Counted from the first letter of the stretch, positions 16,725 to 25,810 are shown. The stretch: DNA of 45,823 nucleotides from an uncultured Opitutia bacterium (GCA_903840415.1 CAIMFY010000052.1:1-45823), one strand, 5' to 3'. The notes: generated from the letters alone by a model not told the origin. Made by a program: numbers and translations.

Positions 16725-17543
16725 ATGCAGACCATCGGCGAACGCCTCGAAGACGCGCGCAAAAAAAAGGGCATCTCCATTCGCGAAGCCGCCGAAGCCA
16801 CGAAAATCCGCGGCGATTATCTGCAAAAATTCGAGAGTAACCATTTCGACATCGGTCTCACGGAGATCTACACGCGAGGTTTCCTGCGCAACTACGCCAA
16901 TTTCCTGAAGTTGCCCGCCGATCGTCTGCTCGCCGATTTCGCCGCGCTCGGGCACGGTGAAATCCGTCCGCGCCAGCCCAGCCGCGAAATCTATGGCCGC
17001 ATGGACATTTCGGTCGCCACCGCCGGCGAAACCAGTGACCGCGCCGCGCCGCCCGAAGACGCACCGCTCGCCGAGCCGGCGCCTACGCGAACGCAACCGC
17101 GTTACCCGCGTGGCGGCTCGCCCAACCTGCCTACCGGCCCCGACCCCGCCGTCATTTTCAAATATGCGAAGTGGGCCGGCGGTGCCGTGCTCGCGATCGT
17201 CGTATTGCTCGTGTTGAAATCGCTTTTTAGCGGTGGCAGCCCTACCCCGGCGGCGCCCGCCCGCTCCGTCGCGGCCCCGGCCGTCGCCGCGCAACCGACC
17301 GAGCGCTCCATTACGCTCGTCGCGCTCGATGTTGTCCGCGTCAACGTGAAGCGCAAACTCCCCGACGAAGCCGAGGGCGAAGATATTTTTCTCGGCACGC
17401 TCGCGCGCGGCCAGAGGCAAACCGTGCCGTGGTCCGGCCCGATCTACATTTCGGCGAGCGCGGGGCAGAATCTGGAAATCGAATTCCAAGGCAAACGCTA
17501 CCCGACGCAGTTCACCGGAGCCGGTCGCTGCGCGATGAATTGA
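16725..17543 (+). CDS. RodZ-like HTH/membrane protein
   Basis: A 272-residue protein with an N-terminal HTH_25 domain (about 3-70: GERLEDARKKKGISIREAAE, then YTRGFLRNYANFLKLP), a Pro-rich linker, one membrane helix (147-168) and a C-terminal beta domain like DUF4115 (about 190-270). This is the RodZ layout: the cytoplasmic HTH binds MreB and the protein helps set cell shape. In such proteins the HTH usually does not act on DNA. mreB is not in the window, so I leave the gene symbol blank. It follows ftsK by 49 bp, which suits a cell-division and shape cluster. No strong terminator is seen after it; only GCCCGC/GCGGGC near 17604-17617. Confidence 0.8.
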   Translation: MQTIGERLEDARKKKGISIREAAEATKIRGDYLQKFESNHFDIGLTEIYTRGFLRNYANFLKLPADRLLADFAALGHGEIRPRQPSREIYGRMDISVATAGETSDRAAPPEDAPLAEPAPTRTQPRYPRGGSPNLPTGPDPAVIFKYAKWAGGAVLAIVVLLVLKSLFSGGSPTPAAPARSVAAPAVAAQPTERSITLVALDVVRVNVKRKLPDEAEGEDIFLGTLARGQRQTVPWSGPIYISASAGQNLEIEFQGKRYPTQFTGAGRCAMN

Positions 17544-17621
17544 TTCACCCGGGTTCGCAGGCAGCGCACTGACGAGCGCTCCGACCGCAAATCCCAGAGC
17601 CGTGCCCGCGAGCGGGCTGAC

Positions 17622-18209
17622 CTACCGGAGCGCCACCGGAGCGCCGAGCACTTCGCGCAGTAAAAACGCGCGCCGTAACCCCTGCCGATCACGCAAGTCG
17701 CCAATCCAAGTCGCATGCGGAGCGGAGGCCGTGCTAGAAGAGGCGGAGGCGTTTTTATGCTGCTCGATCACTTGCGCGGCGCGCCGCTCCGTCACCACTC
17801 GCGCCTGGTCGAGCGCCAGAATTTGTGCCGCCAACTCTCGCTGGTGCTCCAGCATCGCCGGATCAAGATCAACGGGCGCCGGGGCTTCGGGCGGTGTGGC
17901 CCGCCGCATCGTATCGATCACCATGCGGCGCGATGGTCCGCCAAACGGCTCCAGTGGCGGCACGCGGGATGGTTCCAGCATTGGCGCGACCGGCGCCGGT
18001 CCGGCCGCGTTGCCGCGGCGCTCAGCAATTTTTTTGCGGATGCGCTCCTGAATCTCGCGCACCCGCCGCTGTTCCTCCGACTCGTTCGCATTCGCCTTGT
18101 GCTCCGCACTGAGCTGCGACGCCCGGTAGATCGCACGCATCACCGAAAACACCACGAACAAGAAAATCAGCTGCGGGATATGGGCCAGCGCCCAGCTCAC
18201 GGCGGACAT
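17622..18209 (-). CDS. Membrane-anchored helical protein in the floA-nfeD operon, function unknown
   Basis: A 195-residue protein with one N-terminal hydrophobic helix (about 6-27, IPQLIFLFVVFSVMRAIYRA). A charged, probably coiled helix follows (about 32-66, with EEQRRVREIQERIRKKIAERR), then a Pro-rich linker and a second helix (about 125-150) rich in Gln/Glu/Ala. I recognise no known family. It starts 2 bp after the floA stop, so it is very probably made with FloA and both NfeD proteins. A membrane-scaffold partner role is an inference from context only. Confidence 0.65.
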   Translation of the reverse strand: MSAVSWALAHIPQLIFLFVVFSVMRAIYRASQLSAEHKANANESEEQRRVREIQERIRKKIAERRGNAAGPAPVAPMLEPSRVPPLEPFGGPSRRMVIDTMRRATPPEAPAPVDLDPAMLEHQRELAAQILALDQARVVTERRAAQVIEQHKNASASSSTASAPHATWIGDLRDRQGLRRAFLLREVLGAPVALR

Positions 18210-18211
18210 GG

Positions 18212-19219
18212 CTATTTCTTGGCCTCACCACCCGGCTGCGCGATGGACGAGCGCATGTCGGTGTCTGCCTGAATATTTTGCATCTTGTAATAATCCATCA
18301 CGCCAAGCCGGCCGCTGCGGAACGCCTCGGCCATCGCGAGCGGCACCTGCGCCTGCGCCTCAACGACTTTCGCCTGCATCTCCTGCACGCGCGCCTTCAT
18401 TTCCTGTTCGACGGCGACCGCCGCGGCGCGACGAATTTCCGCCTGCGCCTGCGCGATGCTCTTGTTCGCCTCCGCCTGCGCCTGCTGGAGTTTCGCACCG
18501 ACGTTTTCTCCGACGTCCACGTCGGCGATGTCGATGGAGAGAATTTCAAACGCGGAGCCCACATCGAGGCCGCGCGCGAGCACGGTTTTGGAAATGCTGT
18601 CAGGCGCCTCGAGCACGTCCTTGTAGGAATTCGCCGCGCCGATCGTCGAGACGATGCCTTCGCCGACGCGGGCGATGATAGTCTCCTCCTTCGCACCGCC
18701 GACAAACCGGTCAATGTGCGTGCGCACTGTCACACGCGCCTTCACCTTTACCTGGATGCCGTCCTTCGCCACGCCGTCGATCGTCGTGCGGCCGCTGGAG
18801 GCGTTGGGGCAGTCGATGACCTTCGGATCGACCGAGGTACGCACGGCTTCGGCGACGGATTTCTCCGAGCCCTTCGTCGCGAGATCGATCGCGCACGCGG
18901 TTCGCCAGTCGAGTTTGATGCCGGCTTTGTTTGCCGCGATGAGCGCCTGCACGGTCGGGATGACGTTGCCGCCCGCGAGGTAATGCGCGGCGATTTCGTC
19001 CGTCGTGAGTTGGATACCCGCCTTCACCGCGGTGATGCGCGCATCAACCACCATGCTGTAGGGCACGCCGCCGAACCTCATGCCAACGAGGTTAACGATG
19101 CTGACGCGCGCGCCGTTGAGGAACGCCTTCACCCAGACGCTGATGAAAGAAAAAATCAGCCCAAGGATGACGACGACGACGACGATGCCGATGATGCCCA
19201 GAATGGTAAGCAGGTTCAT
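18212..19219 (-). CDS. floA: Flotillin-like protein FloA
   Basis: A 335-residue flotillin-like protein of the UPF0365 (YqfA/FloA) family. It has an N-terminal membrane hairpin or anchor (about 3-30), an SPFH-type domain (about 35-220) with [21 protein letters not shown], and a long Ala/Gln/Glu-rich helix (about 235-310) that drives oligomerisation. The C-terminus has [20 protein letters not shown], characteristic of FloA. FloA proteins organise membrane microdomains. It lies 6 bp after the short NfeD gene and 2 bp before the membrane-anchored helical gene. Confidence 0.93.
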   Translation of the reverse strand: MNLLTILGIIGIVVVVVILGLIFSFISVWVKAFLNGARVSIVNLVGMRFGGVPYSMVVDARITAVKAGIQLTTDEIAAHYLAGGNVIPTVQALIAANKAGIKLDWRTACAIDLATKGSEKSVAEAVRTSVDPKVIDCPNASSGRTTIDGVAKDGIQVKVKARVTVRTHIDRFVGGAKEETIIARVGEGIVSTIGAANSYKDVLEAPDSISKTVLARGLDVGSAFEILSIDIADVDVGENVGAKLQQAQAEANKSIAQAQAEIRRAAAVAVEQEMKARVQEMQAKVVEAQAQVPLAMAEAFRSGRLGVMDYYKMQNIQADTDMRSSIAQPGGEAKK

Positions 19220-19225
19220 AGAGTT

Positions 19226-19693
19226 TCAGATTTTGGTGACGATGAGACGAAAGTTATCGAGTCCGGTCACGCGCAACGGCGTGCCGCGGGCCGCGTGTCC
19301 GGTCTGGCAGAACGCCTCGAAGCGGCGCCCCTCCACGCTCACGTAGCCACTTGGAGCGAGCGTGGTGAGCGCCTCGGCGGCCTTGCCGACCACGGCGTCA
19401 GCCTCGACCTTTTGTTGGACGATTGTGTCGCCGCTCGTGCCGCGCACGGAAAACTTTTGCGCGAACCGCGTCTTCGGCAGCCAAACGAGTTCCGCATAAA
19501 GCGTCGCGCACACCGCCACGAGTGCGACGACACCGGCCAGCAAGCCGCCACCACCGCCATATTTCATGGCCGCCGCCGCGATGCCGCACATCAGGGTGAG
19601 AGCGCCGAGAATTCCAAACACCGGCCCGGGCGTGAACACCTCGAAAAACATAAACACCAACCCGAGCGCGAAAAGGAGGGCGATGACGTTCAT
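19226..19693 (-). CDS. Short NfeD-family membrane protein
   Basis: A 155-residue protein with two or three N-terminal membrane helices (about 1-72) and a C-terminal OB-fold NfeD domain (about 85-150), including VGKAAEALTTLAPSGYVSVEGRRFEAF. NfeD proteins are usual partners of flotillins or SPFH proteins. The start at 19693 overlaps the stop of the long NfeD gene by 4 bp (ATGA), so the two are translationally coupled. A longer upstream frame exists but overlaps the long NfeD gene completely. floA follows after 6 bp. Confidence 0.86.
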   Translation of the reverse strand: MNVIALLFALGLVFMFFEVFTPGPVFGILGALTLMCGIAAAAMKYGGGGGLLAGVVALVAVCATLYAELVWLPKTRFAQKFSVRGTSGDTIVQQKVEADAVVGKAAEALTTLAPSGYVSVEGRRFEAFCQTGHAARGTPLRVTGLDNFRLIVTKI

Positions 19694-21102
19694 GCGCCGG
19701 CCCTTTCCACGGTGAGCGCGAAATCCGAATGCCCCGTCACCACGATCGCCGCGCCGCGATCGATCGCGCCGACCTCGACATTCGCCTCGTAGCGCCGCCC
19801 CTCGACCTCCACTTGGCCGCCGGGCCGCAACGCCGTCACAGCCAAACCGCGCCGGCCGACCAGCGCCGAAAGATTCGTGGCCGCCCCTTCCGCGAGGCCC
19901 GCGACTTGCGCCACCCCGCTGCTCGCCGACTGCACCACCAGACGATCCCACACCCAGCCTTTCGGCAGGAATCGCAACAACGCGACAAAGAGCACCACCG
20001 CGATCGCGAAACCGGAACCGAGATTCAGGATCGGCCGCGCAAACGCATCCGCCGACCATGCCACGCTGAACGGCTCGTTCGGCCAAAGATCCGCCATCGA
20101 CCATACGAGCGACAACGCCATGAGCCCGACGCCGGCCGCCCCGAGCAGCCCCGCGCTGTGCCAGAACAGCAACTCGAGAATAGCGAGCAGCACGCCGAGT
20201 CCGAAGACCAGCAGTGGTTCATGCCCGGACAGGCCCGCCACATAATTCGACAGAAAAACGATCGCGAGCAGCGCGATGCCAGCGATGCCAAACAGGCCGA
20301 AACCGGGCGTCTTAAATTCGATGAACAGCGCCAGCATCCCGAGCCCGAGCAGCACCGGTGAGAAACCGTTGAGCCACACCGCCAGCCGCTCCGACCACGT
20401 GATTTCCAACCGCCGCATCGTGTAGCCGTCCACGCCAAACTTCTTGTCGAGCAATTCCGGCAGCGATTTCGCGATCCCGGCACCCAACAGCGGCCGCGGC
20501 GGATCACCGTAGGGCTTCATCGCCTCCGTCGCAGTGAGGGAGAGCAGTTCGCCTTTCTCCTTCAGCATTTTTTTCCCAATCTTCAGCTCCTTGTTGGCAT
20601 CGATCATCGCGGAGACGACGTCGCCGCGGTAGCCTTTGCCCTCGGAGGTCGCGCGCATCCGTGCCTTCAGGTAGCTCACAACTTTCTGTTTCATCGTGGC
20701 CTCGACGTCCTGCCCGCCAGCCATCACCGGCGCCGCGGCCCCGATCACGGCATCAGGCGCAAACCAGATTTCTTCCGTCGTCGCCGCGATAAACGCTCCC
20801 GCCGACATCGCCTCGGTGTTCACGTAGGTGATCGTCTTGCCCGAAAATTTCCCGATCGCTTCCATGATGTCGAACGTCGTGTCGAGCGCGCCGCCTGGCG
20901 TCTTCATGTCGAACACCACGACATCAGCCTTTTCCGATTCGGCATCCTTCAAGCCGCGGCGCAGGATGAAAAGTTCAGGCGCCGCGATCTCGTCGCGCAC
21001 GGGAATGACGACGACGCGCGCCTTCTTTGCCGGCACGTCGGAGTCCGCGCCCAACGCGACCCCCGACACGAGCATTCCGAGAAGCAGGAAACGGCGCCAC
21101 AT
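19690..21102 (-). CDS. Long NfeD-family protein with ClpP-class serine protease domain
   Basis: A 470-residue NfeD1b-type protein. A signal peptide (about 1-19) is followed by a ClpP-like protease domain (about 28-235) with MKTPGGALDTTFDIM and NTEAMSAGAFIAAT. S100 is the likely nucleophile, and a Lys at 138-140 is a candidate partner of the Ser-Lys dyad known for archaeal homologue PH1510. Several membrane helices (about 245-370) and a C-terminal NfeD OB-fold (about 400-470, VGRRGLAVTALRPGGQVEVEG) complete it. It is the first gene of the nfeD-nfeD-floA operon. Family members cleave stomatin/flotillin-type proteins, so FloA is a plausible substrate. Confidence 0.88.
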   Translation of the reverse strand: MWRRFLLLGMLVSGVALGADSDVPAKKARVVVIPVRDEIAAPELFILRRGLKDAESEKADVVVFDMKTPGGALDTTFDIMEAIGKFSGKTITYVNTEAMSAGAFIAATTEEIWFAPDAVIGAAAPVMAGGQDVEATMKQKVVSYLKARMRATSEGKGYRGDVVSAMIDANKELKIGKKMLKEKGELLSLTATEAMKPYGDPPRPLLGAGIAKSLPELLDKKFGVDGYTMRRLEITWSERLAVWLNGFSPVLLGLGMLALFIEFKTPGFGLFGIAGIALLAIVFLSNYVAGLSGHEPLLVFGLGVLLAILELLFWHSAGLLGAAGVGLMALSLVWSMADLWPNEPFSVAWSADAFARPILNLGSGFAIAVVLFVALLRFLPKGWVWDRLVVQSASSGVAQVAGLAEGAATNLSALVGRRGLAVTALRPGGQVEVEGRRYEANVEVGAIDRGAAIVVTGHSDFALTVERAGA

Positions 21103-21258
21103 GCCCGGACGCTAGCGGGCCGTCCGCGCGGAGCAAGCCTGCCGCAGGTGGAAGAAGGACGGCTTGTTTCCACCGCAAGCGCCGCGCACACCAGCGCCTC
21201 CGCACCGATTTTTTGTTTTCAATTCAGGCCGGTCCGCCGTTGGCTGGCGGCTGCCGCC

Positions 21259-22179
21259 ATGGAAAAAATCTCCTACCAAGGTCAGACGCTCACTCGTTGG
21301 CGCGTCGGCCCCTCCACCTTTCTCGCGCTGCCCGAAAAGGGCGCGCGCCTCATGAACTGGAACGTCACGCTCGGCGACGGCTCGGTGCGCGACGTGCTTT
21401 ACTGGCCGGAAAATGCTGACTTTACCGACATCGCGAAAGTGCGCGGCGGCAACCCGATTCTGTTTCCGTTCAACGGCCGCTGTTTTGATCGTGGCGAGAT
21501 TTTTTTCTGGCGCGCAGCCGATGGGGTGAAGCGCGCCATCCCGATCCACGGGATCGCGCGGCAGGGCGACTTCAAGATAACGCGGATCGACGATCGCGGT
21601 TTCGTGGCGCAGTTTGTCCCCGGCGACGAGGCGCGCGCCGCCTATCCGTTCGACTACGAGTTCACGGTCACCTACCGTTTCGAGCCGTTCGGGCTCACGT
21701 GCGAGTTTGCGCTGCTGAATCTCGGCGCGGTGCCGTTGCCGTGGAGTGCGGGGCATCATTTCTATTTCAAGTTGCCGTGGAGCGAGGGCACGAAACGCGG
21801 CGACTACGCGATTCGCATTCCTGCGACCAAGCGGCTTAAGCAGGACGCCGCCGGGCAACTCGTCGCCGGCCCCACACTGCAAGCCGAGGAGAATCTCGCC
21901 AACCCGGCGCTCATCGACACGTTTCACACCGCGCTGCGCGGCCACGAGGTCGTCTTCGGCGAAAAGGGCCGGCCCGGCGATGTGCATGTGCGCCTCGGCG
22001 CCGCCAACGTCCCGCCGCCCGACGCGACTTTCGTCACGTGGACGCTCGCCGAGGACTCACCGTTTTACTGCGTTGAACCGTGGATGGGCCCGGCCAACGC
22101 CGCCGAGCACAAAGTCGGCCTGCATCTCGTGGCGCCCGGCGCGACGGAAAAATTCACTGTCAGCGTTGCCGTGAAATAG
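21259..22179 (+). CDS. Aldose 1-epimerase (galactose mutarotase-like) family protein
   Basis: A 306-residue beta-sandwich protein of the aldose epimerase superfamily. Visible sites are IPIHGIARQGDF (His), WSAGHHFYFKLPW (His) and YCVEPWMGPANA (Glu), matching the positions of mutarotase catalytic residues. The N-terminal NPILFPFNGRC also fits YeaD/aldose-epimerase-like members. The exact sugar is unknown. The start at 21259 (MEKISYQG) is preferred over an upstream ATG at 21148 whose extra residues have no domain features. It is divergent from the long NfeD gene; 74 bp separate it from tatA. Confidence 0.83.
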   Translation: MEKISYQGQTLTRWRVGPSTFLALPEKGARLMNWNVTLGDGSVRDVLYWPENADFTDIAKVRGGNPILFPFNGRCFDRGEIFFWRAADGVKRAIPIHGIARQGDFKITRIDDRGFVAQFVPGDEARAAYPFDYEFTVTYRFEPFGLTCEFALLNLGAVPLPWSAGHHFYFKLPWSEGTKRGDYAIRIPATKRLKQDAAGQLVAGPTLQAEENLANPALIDTFHTALRGHEVVFGEKGRPGDVHVRLGAANVPPPDATFVTWTLAEDSPFYCVEPWMGPANAAEHKVGLHLVAPGATEKFTVSVAVK

Positions 22180-22253
22180 GCGGCGCCGACCGCTCGGTCC
22201 GGCGCGCGATATTTCCCAGTTACATTGCCGAAAAAATACTTCAGGCTTCGGTC

Positions 22254-22778
22254 ATGATTTTTCTTTCGCCCAGTCTCGCGTTCATCGACGCCTTCGGCGG
22301 CTCGGAGGTCTTGGTGGTTATGCTCTTGGTGCTCGTCTTTTTCGGCGGCGAAAAACTACCCGAGTTCGCCCGCGGTGCCGGCAAGGCGATTCGTGAGTTC
22401 AAAAAGGCCGCCGCCGGCGTGGAGGAAGAATTTAAACGCGCGCTCGAAGAGGACCAACACGCCAAATCCGCCCCGCCGCCTCCGCCCACGACGTTTCCGC
22501 CCTACCCGCCTGCGGTGAATTATGGCGAGCCGCCGGACGTCTCGCCGCCCGCACTTGAGGCACCGCCGGAAATGATCGATTCGCCGCCGACAGAACTCGC
22601 CCCGCCACCAGATTCCGTGGCCACCGAGCCTCCCACGTCATCAATGCCACCGGCTGATGCGGCGACCGAAGTGCCGCCCACGCCACCCGTGTCGCCCGTC
22701 GTCGAGTTGCCACCTGCCGCTTCGCTGCCGAAAACTGAGTCACCGCCGACCCCCGAGCCCACCGAGCCCAAGCCGTAG
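22254..22778 (+). CDS. tatA: Twin-arginine translocase subunit TatA with proline-rich tail
   Basis: A 174-residue TatA/E-type protein. One membrane helix (about 13-35) is followed by FFGGEKLPEFARGAGKAIREFKKA, the defining TatA hinge and amphipathic helix. After about residue 68 comes an unusual tail of about 105 residues, very rich in Pro with Glu/Thr/Ser/Ala. Normal TatA is 60-100 residues long, so the tail is an addition. TatC is not in the window. The Smr gene starts 9 bp after the stop. The start is taken at 22254; the frame runs further upstream but overlaps the epimerase. Confidence 0.88.
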   Translation: MIFLSPSLAFIDAFGGSEVLVVMLLVLVFFGGEKLPEFARGAGKAIREFKKAAAGVEEEFKRALEEDQHAKSAPPPPPTTFPPYPPAVNYGEPPDVSPPALEAPPEMIDSPPTELAPPPDSVATEPPTSSMPPADAATEVPPTPPVSPVVELPPAASLPKTESPPTPEPTEPKP

Positions 22779-22787
22779 TTCTCCCGC

Positions 22788-23075
22788 ATGGCCGCCGACA
22801 ACCCCGACGAAGCGCCCGTGCCCCTGCCAATCACCGGCGAACTTGATCTGCACACGTTTCGATCAGAGGACCTCGGCGAACTGATCCCCACTTACCTCGA
22901 GGAATGTGCCGCGCACGGTCTGCGCGATGTGCGCATCATCCACGGCAAAGGCGATGGCACCCTGCGTGAGACGACGCGCGCGCTGCTCGCCCGATCGCCG
23001 CGCGTCGCATCGTTCCGCCCTGGTGATTCGCTCTCCGGTTCGTGGGGCGCCACCATCGTCACGCTCCGCCCATGA
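22788..23075 (+). CDS. Small Smr-domain protein
   Basis: A 95-residue stand-alone Smr domain. It has the N-terminal ELDLHTF (the LDLH motif) and the central RIIHGKGDGTLR (HGKG..LR motif), which define the MutS2-type small nuclease fold. Stand-alone Smr proteins act on nucleic acids; the target here is not known. It starts 9 bp after tatA, and its TGA stop overlaps the ATG of the downstream phosphodiesterase gene (ATGA). Confidence 0.9.
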   Translation: MAADNPDEAPVPLPITGELDLHTFRSEDLGELIPTYLEECAAHGLRDVRIIHGKGDGTLRETTRALLARSPRVASFRPGDSLSGSWGATIVTLRP

Positions 23076-24289
23076 TCTCCCGACTGCTCTCCGCGGTGGC
23101 ACTGGCGCTCGCGTTGCTGGCCTCCGCGCGTGCCGCCGAAGCGCCACTGATCATCATTTCGATGGATGCGTTTCGCTGGGACTATTGCGCGCTCCACCCC
23201 GAAGCCACGCCCCATTTGCGCCAACTCGCGCTAGACGGCGTCGCCGCAAAAGCGCTCATCCCGGTGTTTCCCAGCAACACCTTTCCGAACCACTACGCCA
23301 TCGTCACCGGCCTCTACCCGTCGCACTCCGGGATCATCAACAACGTCCAGTTCGATCCTACGCTCGGCGAATATTTCCACTACAACCAGCCGGCCTCCGG
23401 GCGCGATGGCCGCTGGTGGCGCGGCGAACCGATCTGGGTGACCGCGATCAAGCAAGGCCGCTTGAGTGCCTGCTCACTCTGGCCCGGCTCCGAGGCCGAA
23501 ATCGCCGGCGTGCGGCCCACGTTTTTCAAACCCTATGACTACGGCGTGCCGTTCGAGAAACGCCTCGACGAAGTCATCGGCTGGCTAAATCTGCCCGCCG
23601 CGCAACGCCCCGCCGTCGTCACGTTTTACCTCGAGGAAACCAACGCCGCCGGCCACAAATTCGGCCCCGACTCGCCCGAAACCGTCGCCGCGATCAAGCT
23701 CCTCGACGCCCGCGTCGGCGCCTTCGTCGAGCGACTCGCCGCAGAAAAAATCGTCGCTAACCTCGTCATCGTCTCCGACCACGGCATGACGCCATGCGGC
23801 GCCGACCGCGTCCTCGTGCTCGACGATTACATCGATCTTTCGACCGCGCAGATCGATTTCGAGGAAACGGTCGCCGGCCTGCGTCCACTCGCCGGCACTA
23901 CCGTCGATCAGCTCATGACGAAACTCGCCGCGCTGCCGCCGCAGGCGAAGGCGTATCGCGCCGCCGATTTGCCAGCGCGACTGCACATCGATGCGGCAAA
24001 TCCGCGTGTGCCGCCCATCTGGATCCTCCCGATCGAGGGCTGGCAGGTGGAGCGCCGCGGCCTCTTCCAAATGATGAAGGATCGTTTTCTGAAAGGGCAG
24101 CACGGCTACGATCCGGCGCTCGCCTCGATGCGCGGCATCTTCATCGCCCACGGTCCGGCGTTTAAGGCGGGTGTCGCGCTTGAGCTGGTGGAAAATATCC
24201 ACCTCTACAATTTATTCTGCGCCGCGCTCGGGCTCACGCCGGCGGCCAACGACGGCGACGATCGCCTCGTGAAGGCGGTATTGAAGTAG
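23072..24289 (+). CDS. Nucleotide pyrophosphatase/phosphodiesterase (NPP family), exported
   Basis: A 405-residue alkaline-phosphatase-superfamily enzyme with a signal peptide (about 1-21). The catalytic pattern of the NPP family is visible: D32 in IIISMDAF, nucleophile T70 in FPSNTFPNHY, D236 and H237 in VSDHGM, and H344 in KGQHGYDP. The second-metal motif, normally 'PDxxGHxxGP', reads TNAAGHKFGP, so the usual Asp is N191 while H195 is kept. Such enzymes hydrolyse nucleotide or lipid phosphodiesters outside the cytoplasm. The start overlaps the Smr stop by 4 bp. Activity may be altered by the Asp-to-Asn change. Confidence 0.88.
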   Translation: MISRLLSAVALALALLASARAAEAPLIIISMDAFRWDYCALHPEATPHLRQLALDGVAAKALIPVFPSNTFPNHYAIVTGLYPSHSGIINNVQFDPTLGEYFHYNQPASGRDGRWWRGEPIWVTAIKQGRLSACSLWPGSEAEIAGVRPTFFKPYDYGVPFEKRLDEVIGWLNLPAAQRPAVVTFYLEETNAAGHKFGPDSPETVAAIKLLDARVGAFVERLAAEKIVANLVIVSDHGMTPCGADRVLVLDDYIDLSTAQIDFEETVAGLRPLAGTTVDQLMTKLAALPPQAKAYRAADLPARLHIDAANPRVPPIWILPIEGWQVERRGLFQMMKDRFLKGQHGYDPALASMRGIFIAHGPAFKAGVALELVENIHLYNLFCAALGLTPAANDGDDRLVKAVLK

Positions 24290-24368
24290 GTGGCGGTTAG
24301 AAACGTCGCGCGATTTTCGACCGCGCCGTGAGTTGAAATAATGGTCCGGTTCTCCAGCGTCTTCCGTC

Positions 24369-25172
24369 ATGAACTCCATGCACGAAGTCGACTACCAGAT
24401 CCACGGCAACGAAACGCAGTTCGTCGAAATCGAACTCGATCCGGCGGAGGCGATCATCGCCGAGGCCGGCGCGATGATGTTCATGGACGACGGCATCGCG
24501 CTGGAGGCGATTCTCGGCGACGGTTCGCAGCAGCACTCGGGCTTCATGGGCACACTGCTCGGCGCGGGCAAACGTCTGCTCATGCACGAGTCGCTGTTCA
24601 TGACAGTCTATCAGAACCAGGCCGCGGGCAAACGCCGCGTCGCCTTCGGCGCGCCGATCCCCGGCCGGATCATTCCGGTGCGGCTGAGCGATCTCGGCGG
24701 CGAGTTGATCGCGCAAAAGGAATCGTTTCTCTGCGCGGCCAAAGGCGTGACGATCGACATCGCGTTTCAGAAAAAACTCGGCACCGGATTTTTCGGCGGC
24801 GAGGGTTTCATTCTCGAACGGCTGAAGGGTGACGGGCTCGTCTTCATCTACGCCGGCGGCGCGCTCTACGAGCGGACGCTCGCACCGGGCGAGGTGCTGA
24901 AAATCGACACGGGCTGCATCACGGCGTTTCAGCCGTCGGTGGACTACGACATCCAGTTCGTCGGCGGCATCAAGACGGCGCTGTTCGGCGGCGAGGGACT
25001 TTTTTTCGCGACGCTGCGCGGGCCGGGGAAAATCTGGCTGCAGTCGCTGCCGTTCTCGCGGCTCGCCGGCCGTGTGATCGCGGCGGCGCCGCAAACCGGT
25101 CGCGGCGATCGCGAGGAAGGCTCCGTGCTCGGCGGACTCAGCCGCATCATCGGCGGCGACGGCCGCCGGTAA
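24369..25172 (+). CDS. AIM24/TIGR00266 family protein
   Basis: A 267-residue protein of the AIM24 (tryptophan-RNA-binding-attenuator-like) superfamily. Typical features are VEIELDPAEAIIAEAGAMMFMD near the N-terminus, repeated Gly-rich turns such as LGTGFFGGEGF and the C-terminal GGIKTALFGGEGLFFATLRGPGKIWLQSLP. The bacterial function is unknown; the yeast homologue is mitochondrial. Two Met codons lie at the start (24369 and 24378); I took the first. It stands 79 bp after the NPP gene and 79 bp before the DUF4199 gene, in the same direction. Confidence 0.9.
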   Translation: MNSMHEVDYQIHGNETQFVEIELDPAEAIIAEAGAMMFMDDGIALEAILGDGSQQHSGFMGTLLGAGKRLLMHESLFMTVYQNQAAGKRRVAFGAPIPGRIIPVRLSDLGGELIAQKESFLCAAKGVTIDIAFQKKLGTGFFGGEGFILERLKGDGLVFIYAGGALYERTLAPGEVLKIDTGCITAFQPSVDYDIQFVGGIKTALFGGEGLFFATLRGPGKIWLQSLPFSRLAGRVIAAAPQTGRGDREEGSVLGGLSRIIGGDGRR

Positions 25173-25251
25173 CGTGCCGCTCATCCTGCGCGTTGGCCGG
25201 TGAACACGGCGGGATTGTTTTCGGTCCTCAAAACTGCACGATCACGGCGAC

Positions 25252-25788
25252 ATGAAAACTTACCTCACCTATGGTTCAGCGATGGCGGGCGGCGGCTTTG
25301 TGCTCACGCTAGTGCTCTACATCCTCGGCTTCCACTCCGATCCGGCGAAGCTCAGCGCAGCGCAGTGGCTGCAGGGCGGCTTGGGGCTCGTCATCAGCAT
25401 CGCCTGCATCGTGCTCGGCACGAAGGCGCGGCGCGCGACGGTGCCAGCGACCGAAGAGTTCGGCTACGGCAGCGCCCTCGGCGCCGGCGTGATGATTGGT
25501 TTGGTTGCGGCGGTGATTGGCCTCTTGACCACCTACCTTTATATCGGAGTCATTAACCCACATTTTAACGAGCTGATTCTCCAAGCCCAAGCCGACAAGA
25601 TGGAGGCGCAGGGCTTGAGCGCCGAAAAGGTCGAACAGATCCAAAAAATGAGCGCGCCGTTCATGAAATTGCCGATGCAATTGGCGTTCAGTTTTATCGG
25701 CGGGATGTTCTTCGCCACGTTGGTCTCTCTCGTAACCGCGGCGTTTTTGAAACGCCCCGCCAGCGACGAATTGCAGTCCGTGACCTGA
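25252..25788 (+). CDS. DUF4199 membrane protein
   Basis: A 178-residue protein with four hydrophobic segments (about 8-26, 42-60, 73-98, 144-168). The arrangement and the phrase 'FGYGSALGAGVMIGLVAAVI' agree with DUF4199, a family common in Bacteroidetes and Verrucomicrobia with no known function. A Lys/Gln/Met-rich hydrophilic helix (about 108-135) lies between helices three and four. The gene is followed by a strong bidirectional terminator at 25811-25850. Confidence 0.78.
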   Translation: MKTYLTYGSAMAGGGFVLTLVLYILGFHSDPAKLSAAQWLQGGLGLVISIACIVLGTKARRATVPATEEFGYGSALGAGVMIGLVAAVIGLLTTYLYIGVINPHFNELILQAQADKMEAQGLSAEKVEQIQKMSAPFMKLPMQLAFSFIGGMFFATLVSLVTAAFLKRPASDELQSVT

Positions 25789-25810
25789 CGGCACGACCAT
25801 TCCGATCAAG

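Noticed and set aside
17604-17617. GCCCGC-ga-GCGGGC hairpin between the RodZ-like and membrane-anchored protein genes
   Set aside because: The loop is too short and no T-tract follows on either strand; too weak to call a terminator.
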